Shown here: one piece after another, positions 1-11,326 of the stretch
Position numbering within the stretch: the first letter of the stretch is position 1
How the letters are laid out: each line of letters opens with the position of its first letter
From: Selaginella moellendorffii
Taxonomy: Eukaryota; Streptophyta; Lycopodiopsida; Selaginellales; Selaginellaceae
Direction of reading: 5' to 3'
DNA length: 64,000 bases
Assembly (NCBI RefSeq): GCF_000143415.4
Contig: NW_003314306.1
Span: 1,148,328-1,212,327 of the forward strand
Notes under the pieces: generated by a model
Databases searched by the model: none
What the model was told of the DNA's origin: nothing
What the model saw: only the letters and a program-made list of their open reading frames with translations
Translations under genes and position numbers: made by a program

Positions 1-1792
1 GCAATTGAATGCTTTATTGTCCAGCAAGGTTGGCCAGTGATTGAGACCCTTGCAGGAATGACAACAAGCAAAGCCCTTCTAATCTGTGTTTAGTGGCACT
101 GATTTTGAAAATTAGGTGAAAGATATTTCGTTCAGTTTTCTCCCGGAAGATTGTATGCTATTGCAACATTTTAACCTGATCAAGTTGAAGCCCAAAGAAA
201 GCATACAAGAACGTTTTCTTTATCAGTGACTCCATTTCTAATGACAATTGTCTCCCTTAATATTTCACTATTTTTATCACAACATCACTCATTATTTGAT
301 CTTCAGCTATACTTAAAACAAAGGAAAATCAAAACACACCTTACAAGAAAAATCAAATAATGATAATAAATATTTAGAGTTATAACTTTATTTTGTTTTC
401 TCAAAATAGGGTTCTTGGCAACTTGGCAAGAGATGGGTTGCAACAAGCATATAGGTAAGGAGGATTCTTGAAAAGTTATTGCAAGGATTGCTATAGTGTT
501 TCCCATGGTGAATCACCCTTGCCTAGCTTGAGCAGTCATAGCTGCTAAAATGCTATGGCTACCCAAGCTAGGCAAAGGCAATCTACTATAGGAGCTTGAG
601 TGGTGCTATGCTAATTCTTGTAACAACCTTGACCCAAACTTTTGCATGAAGGGGGAGTAATATCATAGCTCCCTCTATGGTTGCGAGCTTAACCTTGATT
701 TGAAGTTATTGATCTTCTCTTTGTTTTTTTTTTCAAGTTTATGCCTATGCCTATGCTTGCTAGATTGCACTAATTTGCTAGAACATATGTAAAAAGGAAA
801 CATTTATCAAGAAGAATACAATGTAAGTGACTAAATTTTTTATTTTACTTTAGTATACTTTTAACCATTTGGAAGAGTCTTACTCACAACCTTCATAAGT
901 TTTCATTTGAACTTGAGGTATTTGCCAAGACCCTAAATATAGCATTTAAACCACATTACATTTGCACTCAATCCAAGTGCTCTATGTATTTAAATTCCAT
1001 TTCTAATACCCAAAAATACCATTGACATCTTAGCCTTTTATGCTAAAGCTCTACATATTCTTAATATATACCACATACCACCCATTACTCTAAGATTAGA
1101 CTATCCATTTTAAATATGGTCATCCTATAACCACCCTCAAACATAAGGAATAACATCCCCCATTATCCCTTCTTTGATCCTTATCAATTTCCTCATTTCC
1201 ATAAGCAATGCTTGTCAATATTGCTGTTGGGTTAGGATCTAAAGGCCTATTCACTAATTCCCACTAACCTTTAGGATTTTCATTATTCTCTTAGTTATTA
1301 AGTAAGAGGGTCATTCCTCTTCATTCCCATTCCCATTGTTAAGGACTTTAGGATAATATTTCAAAACATTATTGCCCAATATGAAATTCATGGGTACTAC
1401 CCTACCTTCCACCACTATGGTGCCTCAATCAAATAGCTAGAGTGAGGTTTTAATAAACCACATAAAGTATCTAAATAGTTAGTACCACACGCACACTTGG
1501 ATTGGGAGCATCAATTATTCAATTTCCCAGAAAAGCTAGAGCCAATTTTTGAACATTTCATTAAGTCACCCTACTTGTCCATCTATATTCATTCTAACAT
1601 TATACACCCTAATCACTTATCACATAGATATAACCTTTTTTCATCACATTTATTCCCCTAGAGTCCTCCATTTACAAAACTATACTAAGTGACCTCCTAG
1701 GAAGTCCTAATTCAGAAAGTTATATTACCCTTCGAATTCAGACTCAGTCCTAAACCCAATATTGGACTCAAACTCAAACTTGAATCTATAAA
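1..1792. other. AT-rich intergenic DNA, no gene seen
   Basis: There is no reading frame of convincing length or composition here. The sequence is AT-rich, with short degenerate motifs and no clear repeat boundary before 1793. It is probably decayed repeat sequence, to judge from the adjoining elements. Confidence 0.6.
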
Positions 1793-2106
1793 TGTAGCAT
1801 ATGTGGTTTTCACCCTTTATCCTATAGTGTTTTACCATATGATAACCAAGAAGTTGAACCTAAACCTTTTATGTGCTATGTGCCATATGCCATGTGTTCA
1901 AGGATAATGGTGCGAAACCCAAGTGTCAAGGCCTTGGGCCATTGAATGAAGGAGTGGAGCCAAACTCTTAAGCATGGAGCCAAAGAGCAAAGGAATTAAA
2001 GCACAAAGCAACTCTTAAGTGTTCAACCTAAAGAGTGAAGGGACAAGAGCACGAGTGACTTGGAACAGTCTTAGAGCATTCAACATCCCAATGCTATGAC
2101 CAATAC

Positions 2107-2600
2107 ACAAAATGGAGCCAAATAGAATTTAACACTATTTCAACATACTGGTGGCTTAACATGAGGATATGGGTACTCCATTAACTAGCATAGTGTGGAA
2201 CTTGGGCTTAGACCCAAGTCGGACATAGAATAAGGACAGGCACGTAAGTAGGAGTTAAACTATACCTCAAATTTGTCAGGTATGCCCGATGTACCCACTA
2301 TCCCCACTATCCTCCCCCCCCCCCCCCCCCAATTTGCTAGGGGGGGGATAGTGGGGAGCACTATCCCCCCCAAAATCGAGCCAAATAGAGTCTAGTATTA
2401 TTTCAGCATATCGGTGGCTTGACACGAGGATATGGGTACTCCATTAACTAGCATAATGTGGAATTTAGGCTTAGATCGAAACCAAACGCAAAATAAGGAC
2501 AGGCATGTAAGTAGGAGTTAAACTATGCCTCAAGTTGGTCGAGTATGCACAACCTACCCAATATCCCCAGTATCCCCAGTATCCCCAGTATCCCCAGTAT
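2107..2600. repeat. Tandem duplication of about 220 bp inside LTR copy A
   Basis: Two neighbouring units share, in order, AAATGGAGCCAAATAGA, a 'CATACTGGTGGCTTAACA' block, GGATATGGGTACTCCATTA and a block ending in repeated TATCCCC. Unit 1 covers about 2107-2330 and unit 2 about 2377-2600. Between them lie a run of about 18 C and a short G-run palindrome. The corresponding region of the inverted copy (about 5860-6070) has a single unit. Confidence 0.7.
2312..2370. repeat. Poly(C) run and G/C palindrome
   Basis: A run of about 18 C is followed by a G-run, a TAGTGGGG block, and CCCCCCC again. The region could form a hairpin, or G-quadruplex and i-motif structures. Such runs are also prone to length errors in assembly. 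Confidence 0.75.
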
Positions 2601-2625
2601 CCCCACCACCACCACCACCCCCCCC
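2560..2625. repeat. 9-bp microsatellite TATCCCCAG and CCA repeat
   Basis: About five copies of AGTATCCCC are followed by CCA repeats and a C-run. On the minus strand this reads as a Gly/Trp/Tyr-rich low-complexity frame, which is not credible coding sequence. Confidence 0.8.
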
Positions 2626-2958
2626 AGAGGAACACACACTTTGAGCTTTCATCCTTATCCACCTCTTTTTATAAATAACAATTAGGCTAATCAAGCCAAT
2701 GTAGGATAAAGCAAAAGAGAACTAATAAGCTAGGCTAAGTATGCTTAGCTAAACAAACATTTAGGAGTTCCTTCATTATGTTCATTTGGCCAAGTACAGA
2801 TGCTAAGTTAAGTTTACTAACATTTGAATAAAAGGGACTGATAAAGGGTCTAGCAATATCAACCTCTTACCATCATAGCAGTAAGGAAAAAATATCCGAA
2901 AGGATTAGTCGACAAGTAACTTTCGATACCCATAATCATATTTGCAACACTCTCCCCC

Positions 2959-3152
2959 TATAATTTCCTGAGTTTGGACTTCCTAGGAGGTCACCCAGCC
3001 CAGTATTATTCAAACCCAAGGACGCTTAACTCTAAATATCCCAAGACCCTTAACTGATTGAAAAAGGGGGTGCACTTTTATTCATGAGCCCTTTCCCTTT
3101 ATATTTGAACTCTATGGATTGTCTCTCAAATCATTCTCTTTAGTTGCTTATA
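2959..3152 (-). repeat. TRIM LTR (3' LTR in element orientation)
   Basis: 194 bp, aligned over its length with 3303-3495. Its ends have decayed from TGTAAGC/GCTTACA to TATAATT/GCTTATA. Confidence 0.85.
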
Positions 3153-3288
3153 ATCCACCATACTTCCCTGCAAGTTCACACCCTGTGAATGGAAGCTGAG
3201 AGCCGCAGCCTCCCGAGAGCCTCGCTCTCTTCTCAATCAACATGTGGTATGATTCCCAAAGCCAACCAATAGAATTAAACTTGAAACC

Positions 3289-3300
3289 GCTCTGATACCA
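3289..3300 (-). promoter_or_regulatory. Primer-binding site for initiator tRNA-Met in the TRIM
   Basis: The plus strand reads GCTCTGATACCA. The minus strand gives TGGTATCAGAGC, the common plant LTR-element primer-binding site, two bases from the LTR end. Confidence 0.85.
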
Positions 3301-3302
3301 AA

Positions 3303-3495
3303 TGTAAGCTCTTGAGTTTGGACTTCTCGAGAGGTCACCAGCCTAGTACTATTCAAACCCAAGGATGCTTAACTCCAAATATCTTAAGACCCTTAATTGA
3401 TTGGAAAAGGGGGTGCACTTTTATTCATGGGCCCTTTCCCTTTATATTTGAACCCCATGGATTATCTCTCAAGTTGTTCTTTTTAGTTGCTTACA
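3303..3495 (-). repeat. TRIM LTR (5' LTR in element orientation)
   Basis: 193 bp, with intact TGTAAGC...GCTTACA ends, lying next to the primer-binding site. Confidence 0.87.
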
Positions 3496-5267
3496 CCCCC
3501 TTAGGAAAGATTGCGTCCTTGTCGATGCACATTCTAGTCTAGAACATCAAAGAAATAACTTTAGAAAAAGTTCATAGTGTTCACACTTTATGAGAAATGT
3601 ACCAACTTAAATGAGTTAGGGTAACCTCTTTATCTAATGCAAATGTGCTACACTCAAACACCTTCTAGCCGTCGCTGATAAGGAAATGATCAATGGAGTT
3701 AAGCCACCCTCGCTGCTCTGGGTATCACCCAACTTACAAAAGAATGATATGTCCCTACCTGCATATGACATAGAGAGAGAAACTAGAGGCCCCAATCCTC
3801 ATGAGCAAAGAAACTAAACCCATCAGTAAAGTTTAGATAGACTACTGTAAATAGGCAATTAGAATTGTTTATACAATCACGCCCTTTTGAACGAAATAAA
3901 GAATATTGAGAAAGAAGTGGGTGATATGACCAATCGATAGTAGTTACCCCATGACTAAAGATTTTACCATACACATGAAGTGCCATAGTCAGTCTGCCTA
4001 TGTTGGCCCAAACCCAAAGGTTAAGAGATGGATAATATCAAAGTCATAAACAATAATATCTTAGAAAATTAATTATTAATGAATAAATCTTATATTAGAA
4101 CACAAAAGTATTCCAAGTAAGTTATTATCTGATAAATCATATACTAAAGTATAGGAACCACTAAGATCACTATAGTTAGAAAATATAGGATTCACCATTT
4201 AACAAAATTTAGTAGCAAATGTACCATTAAGAACACTTAATGATAAAACTTAACTATCAAAGATTGTAGACAGTATGCTAAACAACTTACAAAAGATAAC
4301 TAAAAGAACATAAAGTATTATTGATTGGTAAGTAAAATGCTCACAAATATATCATTTAAAGGAAATAACATCCAATCTATTAAAATCTAGCAACAATTAA
4401 CATAACAAAATGAATGCTACAATACCAATAAACACTTTTTCATATCAACTATCACACTAGCAAATTTAAATAGGTCTCAATCAACCATACCAAAGGACTC
4501 AAGTTTCTTAAACAAAAGTCAATAACATCCTATTGAGCTAAAAGCCATCAAAAAGAATAATGAACTTGTTCTTGATGGTTTGCTCTAGATTGGTCTCTTA
4601 GGTTTGAGACATATTATGTAAGATTATCAATCATCCTATCGATAGAGAAATATATAATCATTGTTGAATAAATAATCCACCATCCTGAAAAATGGCAAAT
4701 CATTCTATATCAACATAATCAAGCAAAAACTTTTGACAAGGACAATTAATTATCCTAGACAATAGTCAATCATCACCAATGATTATTAGATACAAATACT
4801 AACTTCAACATCAAAGTTAATGAGCCAAAAATGCCTTCCTCAACAACTCCTAACAAATGGAATAATAAGCATAAAAACTTAAGGAACCAAAAGTTCAAAG
4901 AAGTCTATAGTTAAGTCTTGCCTAATAATGATCACGAGTCTCGTATGAACTAACTTCAATGCTAAAAAGAAAATCATGGTACAACCCATAATATCCTCCT
5001 CAATACATCCATAAACTAAACTTCATAATCCAAAGTTAATGAACAATATTTCTGCATCAATCTAAAAGCCAAACATAATAAAGCTATGCTTAACAAGTGA
5101 CCATTAAACTGATCCTCCATGAATCTATTTATACATAATAAAACGTAACTCATTTTATAACAAGTGCAAAAAGAATTATTAATAATTGATATATCCTAAC
5201 TCAAATCCAACAAATAACCAATATCTTTAATATTGATCACTAACTCTTCCTTTTGTAAAGCTAGTAT
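3496..5267. other. AT-rich intergenic DNA, no gene seen
   Basis: The sequence is very AT-rich, with only short frames (for example a 67-codon minus frame near 3783-3986) that resemble nothing known and lack coding composition. No clear repeat boundaries are visible. Confidence 0.6.
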
Positions 5268-6394
5268 TGTTGCGAATGTGACTTCAGGTATCGAAAGTTA
5301 CCTGTCGGCTAGTCCTTACGGACACTCTTTCCTTATTGCCACGATGATAGGAGGTCGGTATTGCTAGACCCTTTATCAGTCTCTCTTGTGCTAGTGGAGT
5401 TAATTCGGCATTTCGAGTGTACTTAGACCGGACGAGCACAAGGACGGAATTCCTACGTGTTATTAGCTAAATATACTTAGCCGGTAAGGAGTTCCCATCT
5501 CATTTTGTCTTGCACTGGCTAATGACAAGAACCCTCGCGTATTGAGATTAGTCCCTCAATATCGCTAGATGATAGCTTACCGTGTCTGCCAAACACCCTC
5601 GCTATCATGCCTAAATGCTATTTATGGAAAGTGTCTAGGTTTGCTCATTTGGCATATTTACGGAATGTAGAGATTAGCCTGAACACAATGGTGTTCGTTC
5701 CATATCCAAATTTGCATTCTAGCATCATTCCATATTTAATAATTTTCGAGCTTGTCCCAGAGACTAACTCCTGGTACTAAGGGAGGCTTGGGGTGAAAGT
5801 TCCTCAATAGGGGGGGGGGGGGGGGGGGAGGGGAAGGGGGCTATGAGGGGTTCCAAATATATAGTAGGGATAGTGGGTAGGTCAGGCATGGCCGACCAAC
5901 TTGAGGCATAGTCTAGCTCCCACTTGCGTGTCTATCCTTGTTCTGCGTCCAGCTTGGGCCTAAGCCCAAGCTCCACTCCATGCTAGCTGGTGGATGACCC
6001 ATGTCCTCACGTTAGGCCACCAGTATGCTAAAATAGCACTAGACTCTGTTTGGCTCCATTTTGTGTGTTAGTCCTGGCATTGGGATGCTGGATACTTTAG
6101 GACTGTTCCAAATCGCTCCGTGCCCCTGTCCCTTTGCTCCTTGGGCTGTACGCTCGAGAATTGCTCCGTGGTTCAGTTCCATCACTCCTTGGCTTCATGT
6201 TTTAGAGTTTAGCACTGTTCCTTTGTTTAGTGGCCCAAGGCCCTGAAACTCGAGTTCCACACCACTGTCCTTTGGACACGTGGCATGTGACATGTGGCAT
6301 CTGTCACGTGGCACAAAGAGGGTTTATGTTTCGCTTCGTGGTTATCCTATGGTAAATCACCATAGGATAAAGGGTCAAAACCACGTGCGCTACA
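5268..6394 (+). repeat. Long LTR-like repeat, copy B (probable solo LTR)
   Basis: This block begins TGTTGCGAATGTG and ends GTGCGCTACA, and it is the inverted counterpart of 1793-2949. The flanks AGTAT (5263-5267) and AATAT (6395-6399) differ at one base, which fits a decayed 5-bp target-site duplication of a solo LTR. It contains a G-run of about 18 (about 5812-5829). It keeps one copy of the segment that is duplicated in copy A. No primer-binding site follows it. Confidence 0.6.
5812..5840. repeat. Poly(G) tract
   Basis: About 18 consecutive G followed by AGGGGAAGGGGG, with strong G-quadruplex potential. It sits at the same place in the repeat as the C-run of the inverted copy. Confidence 0.8.
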
Positions 6395-7079
6395 AATATA
6401 GTCTATAACTGAATCACTTTTCAAGGAAAAGCCAAAGCTCAACCTTTACTAAACAATCTAGTTTAGAACACAATTAACTCAACTTGCCATTTAGTTTGTT
6501 TGAATGCCAACATAATTGTTAACTAGCAAATGCATAAATACTAATAATATATAGGTACAGCCAAATCATTAATACTATCTACATCGAGACTAATGAAACT
6601 CAATATCAATCCTATGAAAAGACATATTATTTCACTTGAGTCTCAACATCACTAATGTCAATAACAAGATATCACTTCAATACCATCAACACTAGAATAA
6701 AGCTAAAATAAGGCAAACGTGAATCACCACTTAAAGTTCTTTAGCAACCAAGCTAACTAAAGTCGAAAATACTTTACTCAGTATCTGAGAATAAACCTCT
6801 AGCAAAATTTAGTTGTAGATAACACATAATCAAGGAATGATTCACTATGTCAAAGATGTGAGACACAAATCCCTAAGCCCCAAAATGGAGCCAAAAGGGT
6901 GCTATATGGTAGTGGCCGAAGCGAAAGCCAAATGAGCATAACACGTTTAGACTAAAAGCTCTAACTTGAAAGGTCAAGAGCGGGAGTGGAACTCCCAATG
7001 AAGTGCTCGAGGAACAAGCATGAAACAAGTAATAAGTGAGTCTCTAGAAAAGGGACACAAGAGGATCAACACATAACAC
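6395..7079. other. AT-rich intergenic DNA
   Basis: No credible gene. From about 6880 there are phrases (AAATGGAGCCAAA, AAGAGC) resembling the inner part of the long LTR-like repeats, so it may be another degenerate relative. Confidence 0.45.
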
Positions 7080-7475
7080 GTGGAAGAGTCCAAGATGGAC
7101 CCGAGATGGAGTTCGAGATGGACCGAGATGGACCCGAGATGGAGTCCGAGATGGACTTGAGATGGGCCCGAGATGGAGTCCGAGATAGACCAAGATGGAC
7201 TCGAGATGGACCCAAGATGGAGTCCGAGATGGACCTGAGATAGAATCCGAGATGGAGTCCAAGATGGACCCGAGTTGAAGTCTGAGATGGAGTTTGAGAT
7301 GGACCCGAGATGGAGTCCGAGATGGACCAAGATGGAGTCCGAGATGGACCTGAGTTGACGTCCGAGATAGAGTCCGAGATGAACCCGAGATGGAGTCCGA
7401 GATGGACCTGAGATGGAGTCCGAGATGGACCAAGATGGAGTCCGAGATGGACCCGAGATGGAGTCTGAGGTCAAG
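7080..7475. repeat. Minisatellite built from GAGATGGACC / GAGATGGAGTCC units
   Basis: About 16 imperfect copies of a composite unit of about 23-24 bp alternate CGAGATGGACC and CGAGATGGAGTC. Because the period is short and stop-free, long frames open on both strands (for example minus 6974-7828, 284 codons). The repetitive Ser/Gly/Leu/Arg protein and the openness of several frames argue against coding. Confidence 0.85.
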
Positions 7476-7580
7476 ACTGAGACTGAGACCCAGATTGAGA
7501 CCGGGACCGGGACCAAGACCGAGTCTGAGTTCGAGTCCAAGTCCGAGTCTGGGTCTGAGTCCAAGTTCAAGTCTAAGGGT
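7476..7580. repeat. Degenerate hexamer continuation of the minisatellite
   Basis: The repeat passes into GAGACC / GAGTCC / GAGTCT hexamers, for example ACCGGGACCGGGACCAAGAC. This suggests stepwise expansion from a 6-bp core. Confidence 0.7.
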
Positions 7581-8955
7581 GAAAGCCCAAGCATTTGTCT
7601 CCCAGACCCTGGGGGGTTTGGTGAGCTCCAAAAGTATAGTAGGGGGAGGACTCCAGTGGAGGCAATTTGGCCCAGGAAGGCTGTACCCAGGTGTTGGGTG
7701 ATGGGATAACCACTGGGAAGTCCAAGGCTAGAGTGAATACGGACTGACAAATGGGGTAGCTTAGTGAAGTGTTCAAGAGCTAGCTCTAGTTGCCCCAGGA
7801 GATCAAATGGCTGATGCTCCCAGTCCAAGTGTGGGTGGCACTACCTACTTGGATACCTAGCATGGCTCAATGGAACTTTGCTTTAAGCCCATGGCTAGAG
7901 CACCCAAAGGCGGAAGGTGAGGAGAGTACCCATGAAGCTCACGTAGGGCCACAGTGTTCCAAAATGTTGTCCCAAAGTCCTAGACTATGGAAAGGAAGAA
8001 GAATGGTCCTCTGGTGTGGTGACCAATGATACGGTCATGTGGTGAGGAATTCCCAGAGGGTAGTGGGACTTAGTGGTCGGGCTTGTGGGCCTTGTCCCAG
8101 TGGTAGTGTTGGCGAATACGGCCATAGACAGAAAAGGGACTTGATGGGACTATAAAAGGGATATTAGGGAAGGTTATTCCCCATATCTACAGGCATCTTA
8201 AGGATGCTAAAGAGTGGACCTAGGATGGTCACTCATGGACAGATGGCCCAGTCTTTGAAAGATGGGACTGGGATACATGTGGTGGGCATAGCCTTAGCGT
8301 AATGGGCTATTATGTCGGGGGTACCTTGGGGTGTCAGTTTTGGGATCAAACACGTGGAGCACTTGGATCAAGTGCAATGGTTGAGTGGCATGGATGCCAT
8401 TCTTGGGGCTAACAAGGCCCTAAATTCATAATAGGACTTATAGAGGTTATGAGTGAGACTCTTCCAAGTGGTCGAAGGTGTGGTTAAGTGACTAAAGTAG
8501 AATGGAAAATTTAGTCGTTTACAAAAGACTCCATGAAATCCAACTCTATAAGGTAAACACAACCAAATGATATTGTTAAAGATAGAATCGCTATGCCAAT
8601 ATGACAAACCTATGTAAGTTTAATGATACAATCATTTGCAACACCATCTAGTAAAGCAAGCCTATCACTACTAAATCATTATTAAGCAAAGTAAGTGTCA
8701 ATAGTCCTAGACAAAGTCTACAAATAATCACTAATTATAAAGCAATTAACAATCACTCTTCAACTTGCCTTTCATAAGACCAAAACACTAAACTCATGCC
8801 ATTGAATTATATACTTATCTAACATGGACATAATACCCTAAGTACAAGATAAAATTTTATGGACAAAGTATGAATTAAATGGCCACTCAAATCCAGCTCA
8901 ACTACAATAAGCTTACCAACACGTTTAGTCAATAGCTCTAAGCATAACTAAAGAG
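7581..8955. other. Intergenic DNA, no supported gene
   Basis: The sequence is somewhat more GC-rich than its surroundings. Several short open frames (7790-8029 plus, 8368-8607 minus) lack recognisable domains. It may be the inner part of a decayed transposable element. Confidence 0.5.
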
Positions 8956-8960
8956 GCTAG

Positions 8961-9155
8961 TGTAAGCTTTTGAGTTTGGACTTCCGGAGAAGTCACCCAG
9001 CCTAGTACTATTCAAACCCAAAGATGCTTAACCCCAAATATCTTAATACCCTTAACCGATTAAAAAAGAGGGTGCACTCTTATTCATGGGCCCTTTCCCT
9101 CTATATTTAAACCTCTATAGATCATCTTTTGAGTCGTTCTCTTTGGTTACTTACA
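8961..9155 (-). mobile_element. Solo LTR of the TRIM family with TSD GCTAG
   Basis: 195 bp starting TGTAAGC and ending TTACTTACA, similar throughout to the TRIM LTRs. It is flanked by GCTAG on both sides (8956-8960 and 9156-9160), a perfect 5-bp duplication. No internal region is left, so it is a solo LTR from recombination between LTRs. The strand follows the orientation of the complete TRIM. Confidence 0.88.
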
Positions 9156-9160
9156 GCTAG

Positions 9161-11300
9161 TTGTGCATGATCAACACTTTAGTCATAACTAAAGCAAAGA
9201 CCATAAGATAGACTCATATGGTACACAACTTCATCATAGACACAGCTATAATATGGGTATTAACACCTCAACCTCAAATAACTAAGTTGAATATCACTAA
9301 GGCTACCAAGATCAAATCAAAATTAGTGAAAGCTCACTACTCTCATAAAGTTTAACGAAATGCAAGGTACAACTTGCCACCAAGTATAACGCTACAGAAA
9401 AAAAGCACAAGGGTCACCTTTCTAGAAAAGTGCAATGGACACTTTTTTACACTTAACTCATGACTCTATCCAACTCAATTGCTTTAGCCCCAAAAATTAA
9501 TATCCCTTTTAGGTTGCATCATATAAACTACATACTAAGGTTTAGGCCAACCAAAGTCAACTCCAACCCCTTCACTAATTTGTATTGGCTTACGAAAATG
9601 GAATGATTTTCAGGTAATATAATCAATAAATTAGCCATTAGAAAAGTTTAAAAAAATTTATGGAAAATTTTCATCCTAGAAAAAGAATGACTCCCATTCT
9701 AGGAATACAAACTTTCAAGATTCAACCAATTTCCTCCTACCAACAAATTTATACAGATTCACCTCAACATAAATTTTCATAACCCAACACTAGATCACAA
9801 AGATCATATTTTCAGATATCCACATTGCACTAACACTCTTCTTCAATCACCTTTAAAATCCAGTATGAAAATAAAACACTAATAAAAAAAATGACATGAA
9901 AGATTAAGGTCTATAGAAAATTCCTCATCACTTGAGAAATAATGTTACTTTCACTAATATAAGTGTTAGCAATGTCAATGTTTTAACTACATACCTTCTC
10001 CATCCAACAATCTATTCCAAATGCTAATGGATAAACTAGCAAATGAATGTTATAACCCTTTTCAACACCATAATTGGCAAACTTTTAAGAACCAAGGTAC
10101 CAACTCAAACTTAGCATAATGAACTACTATTGAGAACTAAATCAAAGTTATTTCAATGTTACTATTTGCAAGTAAACTAACTTGACTACTAACCACTTTA
10201 AGGTTGATCATTGTTTAACCAATCAACTTTTATGTGCTCACTATCACATAGATATGATATAAAAATCACAATGACTTGATCATCAATCAAGCAATACCAC
10301 AAACAAACCTACATTATTACTTCAAAAGTTTACGTGAATATCAAATGCCAACACTATTCAATAAAATGCAACATAAATGCCATACCCCACTAATAAAGAT
10401 TTACAATACCAAACATCACTAACTCTATTCACAATATAAACAAGCTTAGGAAAAAGTCACCAATGAAATTACTGATAAAAATGATTACAATTATTCTATT
10501 TCTCAAGAGTAGCTTTGTTATTGATTTATGTTCCACTCTCTTTTTAACCAAACTCAAAATTAATCCTACACTGAGCTACTCAAAAAACAATAGCAAGGTT
10601 CCCTGGAAAAGAATTAAATATTGTAACCCAAATCTTCAATAGCAAGCTTAAACAAAATGGTTTAGTGCTTCACTATTATCTATCCCCTAACTCACCACTT
10701 GTAAGACCATAATAACTAACATGCATCAAGATAAGGATTCTTAATTGCATAATGTGAATACGAGTAATGAATTAACACATTGTTGTAAATCATCTTTCCA
10801 AAAAGAGAAAATGATTTACATATTTGATTCTTCGTCCTTGATTACTCTTTTTTCGGTCTCATCTTGATTAAACCTCAAGCTTGCATTCACATTGCCTTCA
10901 ATTCAATCCAAGAAAAATTTATAAGAGAGCATAGCAATGACTATTTAAACCAATAGCCTAATCTCTATTAGTGCTGTGCTAAACAGTTGCAAACCAACCT
11001 ATTTGCTACTCATAACAAACCCAAGGGAGGTTTATTTTTCACCTATAGTACATGATTCAACCCATACAAAGGGTGATAGCGACATAAACATGTTTATAAA
11101 CATAATAAACATAATTATAAATATGTTTATAGTGAGGGTGATTAATATACACAATAAATTATCATTTAGCAAATATTAAGTGATTAATCTCAATATTGCA
11201 CGGGTTCTTGTTAAACTAGTGCAAAACAGAGCAAAAGAAACTAACAAGTCAGGCCATGTATGTTTGGCTAAATAGACACTAAGCACTTTAGTCACAAATC
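9161..11300. other. AT-rich intergenic DNA, no gene seen
   Basis: No convincing reading frame. Near 11085-11150 there are repeated ATAAACAT / TTTATAAAC words that partly pair with each other. Similar words recur near 38260-38430, but no element boundaries could be set. Confidence 0.55.
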
Positions 11301-11326
11301 ATTTGTATACTTGAAGAAATGTTACA

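Larger units (their letters stand above)
1793..2949 (-). repeat. Long LTR-like repeat, copy A
   Basis: Read on the minus strand this block starts TGTTGCAAATATG and ends GCTACA, so it has TG...CA type ends. It is similar, in inverted orientation, to 5268-6394: both contain the TATCGAAAGTTAC block, the 'GCTAGACCCTTTATCAG' block, a G-run (C-run on plus) next to TAGTGGG, and the GGATAAAGGGT block near the end. Inside copy A a segment of about 220 bp occurs twice in tandem (about 2107-2330 and 2377-2600). The flanking bases (ATAAA on the left, CTCTC on the right) do not form a target-site duplication. No coding remnant, primer-binding site or polypurine tract is adjacent, so it is either a solo LTR or part of a broken element. 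The LTR identity is an inference. Confidence 0.6.
2959..3495 (-). mobile_element. TRIM (terminal-repeat retrotransposon in miniature), complete with TSD
   Basis: Two direct LTRs of about 193 bp (2959-3152 and 3303-3495) enclose only 150 bp of internal DNA. The right LTR begins TGTAAGC and ends GCTTACA. Two bases inside it lies GCTCTGATACCA (3289-3300), the complement of TGGTATCAGAGC, the usual plant primer-binding site matching initiator tRNA-Met. The element therefore reads on the minus strand. Next to the other LTR a pyrimidine-rich stretch on plus (about 3153-3175) would be the polypurine tract. The element is flanked by CCCCC on both sides (2954-2958 and 3496-3500), a 5-bp target-site duplication. 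The LTRs differ at roughly 25 of 193 positions, mostly transitions, so the insertion is old. It has no coding capacity, as expected for a TRIM moved in trans. Confidence 0.85.

Noticed and set aside
2471-2662. A Gly/Trp/Tyr-rich minus frame
   Set aside because: It is the translation of TATCCCCAG and CCA microsatellites.
6974-7828. A 284-codon minus-strand frame rich in Ser, Leu and Gly
   Set aside because: It is created by the stop-free minisatellite; other frames and the other strand are equally open, and no domain is seen.
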